The notes beneath the pieces were generated by a model. The model was not told the origin of the DNA and did not search any database. It saw only the letters and a list, made by a program, of their open reading frames with translations. A DNA stretch of 64,000 nt from Caldifarciminota bacterium SM23_42 (GTDB lineage Bacteria; Hydrothermota; Tepidihabitantia; SM23-42). The stretch spans positions 1 to 64,000 of the forward strand of contig LJUJ01000022.1 in assembly GCA_001303785.1 (NCBI GenBank), written 5' to 3'. Shown piece by piece: positions 35,477 through 43,596 of this stretch (its first letter is position 1; every line of letters starts with the position of its first letter). The translations under genes were made by a program, and so were the position numbers.

Positions 35477-36057
35477 TTCTGGCATTCTGGTCCAGTAAAA
35501 CCCAGGAAGGCAAGAGCCATGAGGCTCGCCGCGATGAATGAAATGGGATAACCCTTGAGCGCGGGATTGATCGGCGCAAGATCGAGGCGTTCACGGATTG
35601 CGGCGAAGACGATGATAACCAACGTGAAGCCCAGACCAGTGCCGATCGCAAAGACCGTACCGTTAAGCAGACTAAATCTATTGTCGATGTTAAGGAATGT
35701 TACCCCAAGGATCGCACAATTTGTGGTGATCAATGGTAAATAGATACCGAGGGCATTATAAAGTGCCCGGTACGATTTCTTAAGAAACATCTCGACCAGC
35801 TGAACGAGCGATGCAATGGTCAGAATGAAGATTGCGGTCCTTAAGAACACCAGATTCAACGGCAGCAGAATCACGTTGAAAACGATCCATGTAATCCAGG
35901 CCGCCAGGGTCATTACAAATATGACCGCCATGCCCATGCCGGTTGCAGTCTCGACCGTGCTCGAGACCCCGAAAAACGGGCAAAGACCTAAGAAACGCAT
36001 CAGGACGATGTTGTTAACGAGAAACGCAGCAAGGAAGATGAGTGCCGGGCTCTTCAT
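35473..36057 (-). CDS. rnfA: Rnf electron-transport complex subunit A
   Basis: 194 residues, six membrane helices. With RnfE it forms the inverted-topology membrane pair of the Rnf (NQR-like) ferredoxin:NAD oxidoreductase that pumps Na+ or H+. Motifs: NNIVLMRFLGLCPFFGVS (with the Cys in LCPFFG), GIYLPLITTNCAILGV (second conserved Cys) and GTGLGFTLVIIVFAAIRERL. Overlaps rnfE by 5 bp. It is the last rnf gene here; rnfB, usually next, is missing. Confidence 0.95.
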   Translation of the reverse strand: MKSPALIFLAAFLVNNIVLMRFLGLCPFFGVSSTVETATGMGMAVIFVMTLAAWITWIVFNVILLPLNLVFLRTAIFILTIASLVQLVEMFLKKSYRALYNALGIYLPLITTNCAILGVTFLNIDNRFSLLNGTVFAIGTGLGFTLVIIVFAAIRERLDLAPINPALKGYPISFIAASLMALAFLGFTGPECQN

Positions 36058-36656
36058 CTCAACTCCTTCTTAACATATTTGTTTATCAATGCCTTCAAAA
36101 TGCCAATCACTAAAAACGCGCCAGGTGACATGATCATGAAAATAACCGGCGCCTTCTGGAAGCTCTCACCAAAAACGCTCATACCCAGGAATGTGCCGTT
36201 GCCGAGTACTTCCCTTAAGGTACCCATAACAGTAAGCGCCAGTGTGAAACCCAGTCCAGTACCCAAACCATCGAGTACTGAATCGAGGACTGAGCTTTTC
36301 GAAGCATATGCCTCGGCCCTACCCAATATCATGCAATTGACAACGATCAGCGGCACGAACACACCGAGTGCTCGGTATAGATCGGGCTGAAAAGCCTGCA
36401 TCATGTAGTCGATTATCGTTACAAAGGTTGAAATGATAAGAATAAAAATAGGGATTCTAACCTCATTAGGAATATTCTTCCTTAATATGGAAATGAGTAA
36501 ATTGGAGAAAACCAACACAAAGGTTGCGGCCAGTCCCATGCCAAACCCATCGCGTACCGTACTCGAAGTAGCTAATGCCGGACAGAGTCCGATCATGAGC
36601 ACGAATACTGCATTATCCTTTACCAGACCACGCGTGAAAATATGGAGTTTAGTCAC
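36054..36656 (-). CDS. rnfE: Rnf complex subunit E
   Basis: 200 residues, six membrane helices, homologous to RnfA. Contains KDNAVFVLMIGLCPALATSS and ALGVFVPLIVVNCMILGRAE, each with the conserved Cys that binds the intramembrane iron-sulphur centre, and DGLGTGLGFTLALTVMGTLR. Overlaps rnfG and rnfA by 4 bp, so translation is coupled. Confidence 0.95.
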   Translation of the reverse strand: MTKLHIFTRGLVKDNAVFVLMIGLCPALATSSTVRDGFGMGLAATFVLVFSNLLISILRKNIPNEVRIPIFILIISTFVTIIDYMMQAFQPDLYRALGVFVPLIVVNCMILGRAEAYASKSSVLDSVLDGLGTGLGFTLALTVMGTLREVLGNGTFLGMSVFGESFQKAPVIFMIMSPGAFLVIGILKALINKYVKKELR

Positions 36657-37465
36657 TCGACATACTCCTTGAACCTATCAATGTAACCATCCACGGCATC
36701 GATCAATGCTTGTGATGATACCGTCGCACCACTAATCGCCTCGGGTGCACCCGCCTTGAATCCTTCAAGGAATTCCGCGTCTCGTATCAACTCACCGATA
36801 CCGTCGGTCTCTTTCGAATACAATACCGTAATACCAGTGACACGCGCCGCCTTACTATAGCCAACCATGAATTCTATGCGATCCAGATAACCCTGAGTCA
36901 CGCCGACAAAGACAATTCCGAGCGTGTCCGAATCCCGCAAGGCGTACCAAAGCGTATCCGCAATGATCTCGCTGAAACCGCCCGCTTGTGGAAAAACATC
37001 CATCGGGTCACATGCCGACGCCACATATGTTGCATAATGTGCCAAGTTAACATCAGCCAGGCACTTATCCTTGAATTGATCCGTGAAGTCAGGTTCGGTG
37101 ATCTTAGCACCCAAACCAGGTGTTTCAACAAGACCCTCGGCTGCGCTGGCAATTCTTATGCCCGTGATCACGCCCTCGGTGTCGAGCCCTACGGTTATCG
37201 GAATGGGGCCACCGTAACCCTGCGGGAATACGCGAAATACGATACCTAATTTGTTATCCGACGAATCCAATGCCTCCCAGAGTGTATCCGGTATGACCTC
37301 GACATACTTGTGCGCACTCATCACCTCTTCCAGACCGCTCAGTGTCAGCCTGGCCTGGGTATCCGCGATACGCGGCGCCGTGAAAGCATAGACGAACGAC
37401 AGGATGACTGCACATGATACTGCAACAACGAATAAGGTAATCACCATCTGCCGCGTGCCGGTCAT
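36653..37465 (-). CDS. rnfG: Rnf complex subunit G with duplicated FMN-binding-like domain
   Basis: 270 residues, where usual RnfG has about 190-215. After one N-terminal membrane helix comes a first FMN-binding-like unit (FPQGYGGPIPITVGLDTEG, ETPGLGAKITEPDFTDQF) that lacks the flavin-attachment motif. A second unit follows (VTQGYLDRIEFMVGYSKAAR, KETDGIGELIRDAEFLEGF) ending in EAISGATVSSQALIDAV, whose Thr should carry covalent FMN. So the ETPGLG...F module is duplicated and only the second keeps the SGAT attachment site. Overlaps rnfD and rnfE by 4 bp. Confidence 0.9.
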   Translation of the reverse strand: MTGTRQMVITLFVVAVSCAVILSFVYAFTAPRIADTQARLTLSGLEEVMSAHKYVEVIPDTLWEALDSSDNKLGIVFRVFPQGYGGPIPITVGLDTEGVITGIRIASAAEGLVETPGLGAKITEPDFTDQFKDKCLADVNLAHYATYVASACDPMDVFPQAGGFSEIIADTLWYALRDSDTLGIVFVGVTQGYLDRIEFMVGYSKAARVTGITVLYSKETDGIGELIRDAEFLEGFKAGAPEAISGATVSSQALIDAVDGYIDRFKEYVE

Positions 37466-38481
37466 TTCTTCACCCCCTTCTTTGACAACTCACCAAATAC
37501 ACGCTCCTTGGTTAACCGATCAATCAATGGCGTAAATACATTCATAAGGAGGATCGAATAGGAGACGCCTTCAGGATATCCTCCCCAGATTCTAATGATA
37601 ACCGTAATTACACCACATCCGATACCGAATATCCACCTGCCCTTCTTGGTGACCGGCGAAGTGACCCAGTCAGTTGCCATGAAAAAAGCACCGAGTAAAA
37701 GGCCGCCGGCAAAGAGGTGGAATAACACACTACCCTGAGTTGGCAATAACCATACAAGTAGTACGAAGCTGCCGAGATAGCCAACAACTATCCGGTAGTC
37801 AACGATTCTCAAAAAGATCAAGAACAAACCGCCGATAAGCAAGAAGAGCGCTGACGTCTCGCCGATGCATCCGCCTATCCTACCAAAGAAGATATCCCGT
37901 ATCGTATCAAAATCGTTCAACTGTCTGATAATGATCTCGGGATTACCATAGTTAGCGGGATTCTTCAACAAGCTCAGCGGTGTCGCCGTCGTAATGCCAT
38001 CGATGCCTGACAGCGTACCACCTACAGGGGTCAGCCATTCTTTGGTCATCAATGAAGGCCATGAAGCCATCAAGAACGCACGACCGGCTAGAGCGGGGTT
38101 GATGAAGTTATAGCCCAATCCACCGAAAAGCTGTTTGGCAAAGATGATGGCAAAGGCACTACCAACTGCGGGCAACCACCATGGAACACCAGGCGGCAGA
38201 TTGAAGGCGAGTAAGAGCCCGGTTAGAATTGCACTTCCATCGGCTATCGTTATTTTCTTACCCAACATCCGCTGCATCAACGCCTCGCAACCAACTGCAA
38301 AAAGAATGCTGATGATGGTAATCAGTAATACCCGCAAACCGAATAAGTAAGTAGCAAAGATGAGCGCGGGTAGCAGGGCAATAGTTACGACACGCATTGC
38401 CAGACTGGTTTTGCGCGTCGCCCTAATATGTGGTGAAGCCGAAACAATCAACATCTCACTCACTGTTTCGATTTTCTCCAT
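37462..38481 (-). CDS. rnfD: Rnf complex subunit D
   Basis: 339 residues, about ten membrane helices. The covalent-FMN motif DGITTATPLSLL and the segments ADGSAILTGLLLAFNLPP, FGGLGYNFINPALAGRAFL and AGGLLLGAFFMATDWVTSP are typical of RnfD/NqrB. Overlaps rnfC by 22 bp and rnfG by 4 bp. Confidence 0.96.
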   Translation of the reverse strand: MEKIETVSEMLIVSASPHIRATRKTSLAMRVVTIALLPALIFATYLFGLRVLLITIISILFAVGCEALMQRMLGKKITIADGSAILTGLLLAFNLPPGVPWWLPAVGSAFAIIFAKQLFGGLGYNFINPALAGRAFLMASWPSLMTKEWLTPVGGTLSGIDGITTATPLSLLKNPANYGNPEIIIRQLNDFDTIRDIFFGRIGGCIGETSALFLLIGGLFLIFLRIVDYRIVVGYLGSFVLLVWLLPTQGSVLFHLFAGGLLLGAFFMATDWVTSPVTKKGRWIFGIGCGVITVIIRIWGGYPEGVSYSILLMNVFTPLIDRLTKERVFGELSKKGVKK

Positions 38482-39752
38482 ACCTCGCTCTTTCCATACT
38501 TAAAGTAATGCACGAGCGGAATACAGGCCGGACACACATAAGCACAGCAACCACACTCGATGCAATCAAGTACGCCATAACTCTTAGCCATATCGAAATT
38601 CTTGTTTCTCACGTGACTACAGATCTCAGTCGGCATGAGTCCCATGGGGCAGGCATCAACACAACTTGCACAGCGCACACAAGGACCCTCTTCAACCATC
38701 TTCGCTTGTTGCCAAACAAGAATACCCGATGTACCTTTGATCACCGGTACGTTAGCCGCGTACTGGGCAATGCCCATCATCGGTCCTCCGAATATTAGTC
38801 TCTTGGGTGAACCGACATAGCCACCACAGTATTCGATGACATCACTAACTGGTGTGCCGACGCGGACCAAAATATTCTTCTGCCGTTTTACTCCGTCTCC
38901 GGCAACGGTTAATACACGATCGATAAGCGGCTTGCGAAACTTGACCGCCAAGAGTGCCGCGTAGCAGGTACCGACATTATGCACCACACACCCGACATCC
39001 ATAGGGAGACCACCCCGTGGCACTTCGCGTTTCAAAATCGCTTTAATCAACTGCTTCTCGGCTCCTTGAGGATATTTGGTCTTCAATTGCACGACCTCAA
39101 CGCCCGTTTTTCTAAACAATTCGCCGGCATCCCGCTTGTTATCTTCGATTGCGAAAATAAGAGTGCGTGCATCGAGCACTCTCTGAAACAGTTGTGCGCC
39201 TTCGATGATTTGTGCCGTGTATTCAAGCATCAACCGGTGGTCGGCAGTGAGCACAGGTTCGCATTCGCAGCCGTTTATTATCAAGGTATCAATTTTCTTT
39301 TCTTTGGGCGGTGATAATTTCACATGCGTAGGAAACGCGGCGCCACCCAAACCAACGATACCGGCCTCTTTGACTGCATCGAGTATTTGCGTCCGTGTCA
39401 ATTTGTCAGTATCTTGATCGGTTTGTAAATCACCGATCCAATCCTCGCTGTTATTGGACTCAATCACGCAAGCCAATGAAGTACCGACAATCGGATGCGG
39501 GTGTTCAACAATACCCAAGACTTTGCCGGAAATGCTGGCATGCACTGAAGCCGATATGAAACCGTCGAGCTCACCGATTCTTGTGCCGATCTTAACCTCG
39601 TCGTCCTTTTGAACCAAGGGTTTTGCAGGTTTACCAGTATGTTGAGAAAACGGGATGTAGACTTTCTTTGGTGCCGGCATCACCTCAATGGCACGGTCTT
39701 CGGTATTCTTGTCTTCAGGTGGATGTACGCCACCGGCGAATCTCGTTAGCAT
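38460..39752 (-). CDS. rnfC: Rnf complex subunit C
   Basis: 430 residues. Soluble NADH-binding subunit: N-terminal FAGGVHPPEDK, FMN/NADH domain with GIVGLGGAAFPTHVKL and INGCECEPVLTADHRLML, SLBB-like region, and two 4Fe-4S clusters at the C-terminus (CVRCASCVDACP and CIECGCCAYVCP). First gene of the operon, with a leaderless promoter. Confidence 0.96.
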   Translation of the reverse strand: MLTRFAGGVHPPEDKNTEDRAIEVMPAPKKVYIPFSQHTGKPAKPLVQKDDEVKIGTRIGELDGFISASVHASISGKVLGIVEHPHPIVGTSLACVIESNNSEDWIGDLQTDQDTDKLTRTQILDAVKEAGIVGLGGAAFPTHVKLSPPKEKKIDTLIINGCECEPVLTADHRLMLEYTAQIIEGAQLFQRVLDARTLIFAIEDNKRDAGELFRKTGVEVVQLKTKYPQGAEKQLIKAILKREVPRGGLPMDVGCVVHNVGTCYAALLAVKFRKPLIDRVLTVAGDGVKRQKNILVRVGTPVSDVIEYCGGYVGSPKRLIFGGPMMGIAQYAANVPVIKGTSGILVWQQAKMVEEGPCVRCASCVDACPMGLMPTEICSHVRNKNFDMAKSYGVLDCIECGCCAYVCPACIPLVHYFKYGKSEVWRKSKQ

Positions 39753-39759
39753 AGCCTCA

Positions 39760-39787
39760 AGTATATTCAGAATCGCTTTTTCGTCAA
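39760..39787 (-). promoter_or_regulatory. Promoter of the rnf operon (leaderless)
   Basis: Minus strand TTGACG, 16-nt spacer, TATACT, TGAGGCT (7 nt), ATG 39752. Confidence 0.75.
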
Positions 39788-39821
39788 GAAAAACCTGGTC
39801 AGAATTGGATTGTTTTATAGA

Positions 39822-40742
39822 TTAAGGGGTAAGAATATAGCCGGTAAAGTTTAGAACCGCGTTGCCACCTATTTTTATACGATATATCTGGCCGCGCGTC
39901 GTCTCGAGGTGCACATATACTTTACCTTGTTTCTGTTGCAAGTGTCCCTGTTCAATGATTATCCGCGAGAAATTCACGGCTTCGATCATCTTGTGCTTCA
40001 TCAGATAGCAACCTAACGTGCCAGCCGCCAAACCCGATATTGGATTTTCATTGGTACCTGTCGACGGACTGAAGTGACGCATGAATGCCGTACTCTCGAC
40101 ATCAAATGTCTGCCGACAAAAAACAATAATGCCACTGATCCCGAGACGCACACAGAAGCTATCCATCAACGAAAAGTTCGGCACAATGTTCCTCATGTCT
40201 TTCAAGGAACGCAAGGGAACAACCATGTCATAGAAACCAGTAGAAATAACATCCATGGGTAAGCCGGCAGACGTCACGTCCGTTTGATTCAAGCTTAGAA
40301 AACGTGCCACCAGCGCCGGATTCACTTCGAGATCAAGATATGTCGGTTTAGTTAAGGTGATGGTCGCCCGGGTTATCCTGTCACCTTCGACTCTCAGATC
40401 AACGGGATTAATGCCGGCCTTCGTACGCTGTTTCATTATCGTCTCAGGTTCCCTAAGCTTCAGTACTCCCTCGCCGCTCAGGGCAAAATAGGTGGCGATA
40501 GCCGCATGGCTGGAGAAATTTGTTTCTTTCTTACCGTTAAAGAAACGAAGGGAAATATCCGCTTCATGGGTCGATTCGGAACATACGAATGCGGTATCAG
40601 AAGTTGGATTCAGATCCGAGGCAATGGTTTGCATTTCAGAGTCTATTAAATCTTCGGCTCCGAGCACCACCCATGCTGGATTCCCACCGTAAGGCAACGC
40701 AGTAAATGCACTCAACCTCTTCGCCTTAATCCAACTCGGCAT
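39822..40742 (-). CDS. PhzF-family epimerase/isomerase-like protein
   Basis: 306 residues, two-lobed diaminopimelate-epimerase-like fold. N-terminal lobe FTALPYGGNPAWVVL and LNPTSDTAFV; C-terminal lobe RHFSPSTGTNENPISGLAAG then TLGCYL. In PhzF the catalytic Glu lies in NLSE(S/T)xF and a conserved Asp in EDP(V)TGSA; here the equivalent places read SDTAF and ENPISGLA, so Glu to Asp and Asp to Asn. The GHP motif reads SHA. Activity may differ or be lost. Family members outside phenazine clusters have no known substrate. Single gene with a leaderless promoter. Confidence 0.82.
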   Translation of the reverse strand: MPSWIKAKRLSAFTALPYGGNPAWVVLGAEDLIDSEMQTIASDLNPTSDTAFVCSESTHEADISLRFFNGKKETNFSSHAAIATYFALSGEGVLKLREPETIMKQRTKAGINPVDLRVEGDRITRATITLTKPTYLDLEVNPALVARFLSLNQTDVTSAGLPMDVISTGFYDMVVPLRSLKDMRNIVPNFSLMDSFCVRLGISGIIVFCRQTFDVESTAFMRHFSPSTGTNENPISGLAAGTLGCYLMKHKMIEAVNFSRIIIEQGHLQQKQGKVYVHLETTRGQIYRIKIGGNAVLNFTGYILTP

Positions 40743-40747
40743 AGAAA

Positions 40748-40775
40748 ATCTTACATATATTTATTACGTTGTCAA
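40748..40775 (-). promoter_or_regulatory. Promoter of the PhzF-like gene (leaderless)
   Basis: Minus strand TTGACA, 16-nt spacer, TAAGAT, 5 nt, ATG 40742. Confidence 0.7.
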
Positions 40776-40842
40776 TAATACGCAGGTCGGAAATGCACAC
40801 GGCTATCAAATGTCTGCACGCTGAATGGTTCAATCGTGATGA

Positions 40843-41727
40843 TTACTCTTTGTCTGAATGCTCTTCTATTTTTTTCTTCAAGTACTGCTTTAATAATGGA
40901 TGATTTTCTCGTTCCAATGCTTCAATCAAAAGCGGTTCCGTAAGAACATCGTAGACCGCTTTTCTTGTAGCCGGCGATACCGATTGAACGTATCCGTCAA
41001 TTCCATATTCGATATCCAAGTCGGTAAGAGCGTAGATCATAAAGTAGTCTTTGATGTCGTTACCGCTCAATTCTTCGGCAAGCCAAGCCTCACCGAAACC
41101 CACCCTCTTAATGCCAGACAAAGCAGCGTATCGAACCCCATAGAAATCGTCTTCCAAGCCATGGAGTAAGTAATGTAGTTCATACTCGGTGGCTATCTCG
41201 CCGAGCGCGTAGTACGCAGATTTCCTGACCAATGCAACGGTATCATCTAAACCTTCTATGACATAGGGTAATATCCTATAGGATTTTGATTTACCCAATG
41301 CAGTGAAGGCACCGGAACGGACTGTCCATGCTCGGTCGCTGCTGAAGTGTGCAACCGGTTCGATTATCTGCTCACTTCCTATTTCGCCTAATACCCACAA
41401 TGATTGTTTCAAACTACGCGCTTCAGCATCGCTACCCCGATAATCCATCTTACTAGTGATCCATTTTATTGCGGGCGTGCCAATTTCTTGCAAGATGTTC
41501 TTCAAGGTATGACGTTCGACCGACGATTTTGTATCGAATTTTGAAACAAGAAATGCCAACACCGTATCAGCCGTGCTGGGATGCTTGCCCAAACTCACGA
41601 ATTCTTCAACTGCCGAGTCTTTCACGATCTGAAAACTCACCAATCGTGTCGTGGCCTTATCATAGAGTACTTCCAAATCGATGTTAATATCGACAATAAA
41701 CAGAAGAATCACCACCATTGTCTTCAC
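40843..41727 (-). CDS. Exported HEAT-repeat protein
   Basis: 294 residues. N-terminal hydrophobic segment (TMVVILLFIVDINI), then about five HEAT/PBS-lyase-like repeats (SLWVLGEIGSEQIIEPVAHF, TVRSGAFTALGKSKSYRILP, LVRKSAYYALGEIATEYELH, GVRYAALSGIKRVGFGEAWL). These form alpha-solenoids for protein binding. The frame opens with GTG at 41727; an ATG three codons on, MVVILLF, is an equally good start. Lies 18 bp after the GND-repeat gene, so probably one operon and a possible partner. Confidence 0.75.
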   Translation of the reverse strand: MKTMVVILLFIVDINIDLEVLYDKATTRLVSFQIVKDSAVEEFVSLGKHPSTADTVLAFLVSKFDTKSSVERHTLKNILQEIGTPAIKWITSKMDYRGSDAEARSLKQSLWVLGEIGSEQIIEPVAHFSSDRAWTVRSGAFTALGKSKSYRILPYVIEGLDDTVALVRKSAYYALGEIATEYELHYLLHGLEDDFYGVRYAALSGIKRVGFGEAWLAEELSGNDIKDYFMIYALTDLDIEYGIDGYVQSVSPATRKAVYDVLTEPLLIEALERENHPLLKQYLKKKIEEHSDKE

Positions 41728-41745
41728 GCTCCAGATGAAAACAGC

Positions 41746-43461
41746 TCATTGCCAATCAATGCCTATCCCATACTCACCCTTTAGCCAGAAAGAAGCATCC
41801 ACACCTGATGCATGAGAATCGCTTCCCAGCAAATCGATAAGCACGCCGATGCTGCCATACTCACGGCGGAAATTGCCGTAGCCTTGCGTGTTATTCAAGC
41901 GCTTCACCGCATATGTATCTGCCCCTTCCTCATCAACCAACAAGCCGATGCCATTGGCATTACCAGCGCCCTGACTCAAGTCGTAGGCAGCATATGTGTC
42001 ATCTCCATGGCGGTCATAGAGCAATCCCAAAGCAAGATCATGCCCGCATCCCTGGGATACACCCTTGGCAACGTAGTTGTCGTCACCGCTCTCATCAATC
42101 AACAGACCGAGCGCAATGTGAACTCCGGAACCCTGCGTATACTGATAGGCGACGTAATCATCATTGCCGCCCACCTCGACAATTGCACCAATGCCGTACC
42201 AGTAGCTTGCCCCCTGTCCGAAAACGTCACAAGAATAATAGTCGTTGCCCTCTTCTTCCAACAGAATGCCGATGCCGGCAGATAGATCAGGACGGAACCC
42301 GATGCTGAACCCCTGCGACATAGAGACATAGTGATCGAGGTATCTAATCTCATCCAAGTATTTTTTTCGCGTAATGTACATATCATTGCCATTTCTATCA
42401 CCGAGAATCCCGATGCCATAAGTCGAGCCTACACCCTGCGCATACAACGCGCCCTCGTAGATGTCGTTGCCATTCTCATCTCTCAGAATACCGATGCCAA
42501 AACCACCAGCACCCTGAGTGAAGGTATCACCGCGGTAGCGATCATTGCCGGCGCAATCAATTAATATACCGACCCCGAAGACACCTGCCCCGATCGAGAA
42601 ACTCTGTCCATCGTATGTGTCATCACCATTAATGTCGATTAGAATCGAAACGCCAAATCTCCCGCAGGCAAGAGAGTAATCATCACCGAGGTAGGTATCA
42701 TTCCCCGATTCGTCGCGGATCACACGAATGTGTCCCTTCTGTCCGCTGCAATGGTATGTATCATCCCCGCCCACGTCGATGATTATTGCAAAATCGTTTT
42801 CATAGATATTTGTTCCAGAATCCCCGATGATAATCTTGCCAAAACTGAAATCCCCGTAGTATAATACTTTGCCCGAAACGCCACTGACTGTCTCGACCGA
42901 AGTCCCCAATTGGAACTCGGCCAGTGAAAAATCTTCCAGCGCCCTCAGCACGCTAAGCGCGGCGCTAAAGATATTCTCATAGGAGATTTCATCACCATAT
43001 TCGTGCAACATGCTCACCAACGAATAGTATTCTTCTTCATATGCCTTTTCTTCCTCAATCGAGCCGGTGGGTTCAGGTGCAAAGACGATGAGTCGCTCGA
43101 ATGTCTGATCAATATCATGCTGCTTATTCACCAATGCGTCAGATATTTGCTCGTTGCAACGATCGAGGCAGTCAAGGAAGTCTGCGTCACGGGTTTTTAT
43201 ATCCAAACCGTACAGTCGCCCTAATTCTCTCAACGAATTTCTCGACGGGGGTTCCCAGAAATTGTGTTTGAACGTGAGTAGAAAATCAACTGATTCTAAA
43301 GGGCGCTGTAACAGGGAATCAACTATGGCAAAGCGGTACGGATCACGACTCGTGTAATCGTTACGCAATGATAAATCATCACTCCTGAGACCAATGAATG
43401 CCAGACTCGAATCTAGATATGGATTGAAAGAATGGCTGACCAAGAGCAATAAGAACAGCAC
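41746..43461 (-). CDS. Secreted protein with about eleven GND-Y...QGAG repeats
   Basis: Not recognised as a named family. Start at GTG 43461, 5 nt after a -10 box, giving signal peptide MLFLLLLVSHSF; the frame also has TTG codons just upstream. Residues up to about 215 are helical. From there to the end runs a repeat of about 26-30 residues with consensus G-GILID--GND-Y-G----QGAG-FG: for example FGVGILIDCAGNDRYRGDTF, then QGAGGFGIGILRDENGNDIY. The regular GND turns and alternating hydrophobics suggest a beta-helix or beta-solenoid, perhaps with metal-binding Asp ladders. Next gene is a HEAT-repeat protein. Confidence 0.8.
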   Translation of the reverse strand: MLFLLLLVSHSFNPYLDSSLAFIGLRSDDLSLRNDYTSRDPYRFAIVDSLLQRPLESVDFLLTFKHNFWEPPSRNSLRELGRLYGLDIKTRDADFLDCLDRCNEQISDALVNKQHDIDQTFERLIVFAPEPTGSIEEEKAYEEEYYSLVSMLHEYGDEISYENIFSAALSVLRALEDFSLAEFQLGTSVETVSGVSGKVLYYGDFSFGKIIIGDSGTNIYENDFAIIIDVGGDDTYHCSGQKGHIRVIRDESGNDTYLGDDYSLACGRFGVSILIDINGDDTYDGQSFSIGAGVFGVGILIDCAGNDRYRGDTFTQGAGGFGIGILRDENGNDIYEGALYAQGVGSTYGIGILGDRNGNDMYITRKKYLDEIRYLDHYVSMSQGFSIGFRPDLSAGIGILLEEEGNDYYSCDVFGQGASYWYGIGAIVEVGGNDDYVAYQYTQGSGVHIALGLLIDESGDDNYVAKGVSQGCGHDLALGLLYDRHGDDTYAAYDLSQGAGNANGIGLLVDEEGADTYAVKRLNNTQGYGNFRREYGSIGVLIDLLGSDSHASGVDASFWLKGEYGIGIDWQ

Positions 43462-43466
43462 CAACA

Positions 43467-43494
43467 ATTATACAAACCTCGCAGTTGAAATCAA
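43467..43494 (-). promoter_or_regulatory. Promoter of the GND-repeat gene (leaderless)
   Basis: Minus strand TTGATT, 16-nt spacer, TATAAT, TGTTG (5 nt), GTG 43461. It decides between the TTG, TTG and GTG candidates at the start of the frame. Confidence 0.7.
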
Positions 43495-43596
43495 GATTGA
43501 CTCGGTGCGGTTAGTCAGTTCGGGAGCATACTTCTTAATGGCAGCTTTTGAAAAAGAAACGATCGCCAAAAAGGTGATTTTAATTACGGATTAGCA

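Noticed and set aside
40000-40030. Sigma-54-like TGGCACG...TTGCT inside the PhzF-like gene
   Set aside because: GG-GC spacing is 11 rather than 10 and it lies within coding sequence.
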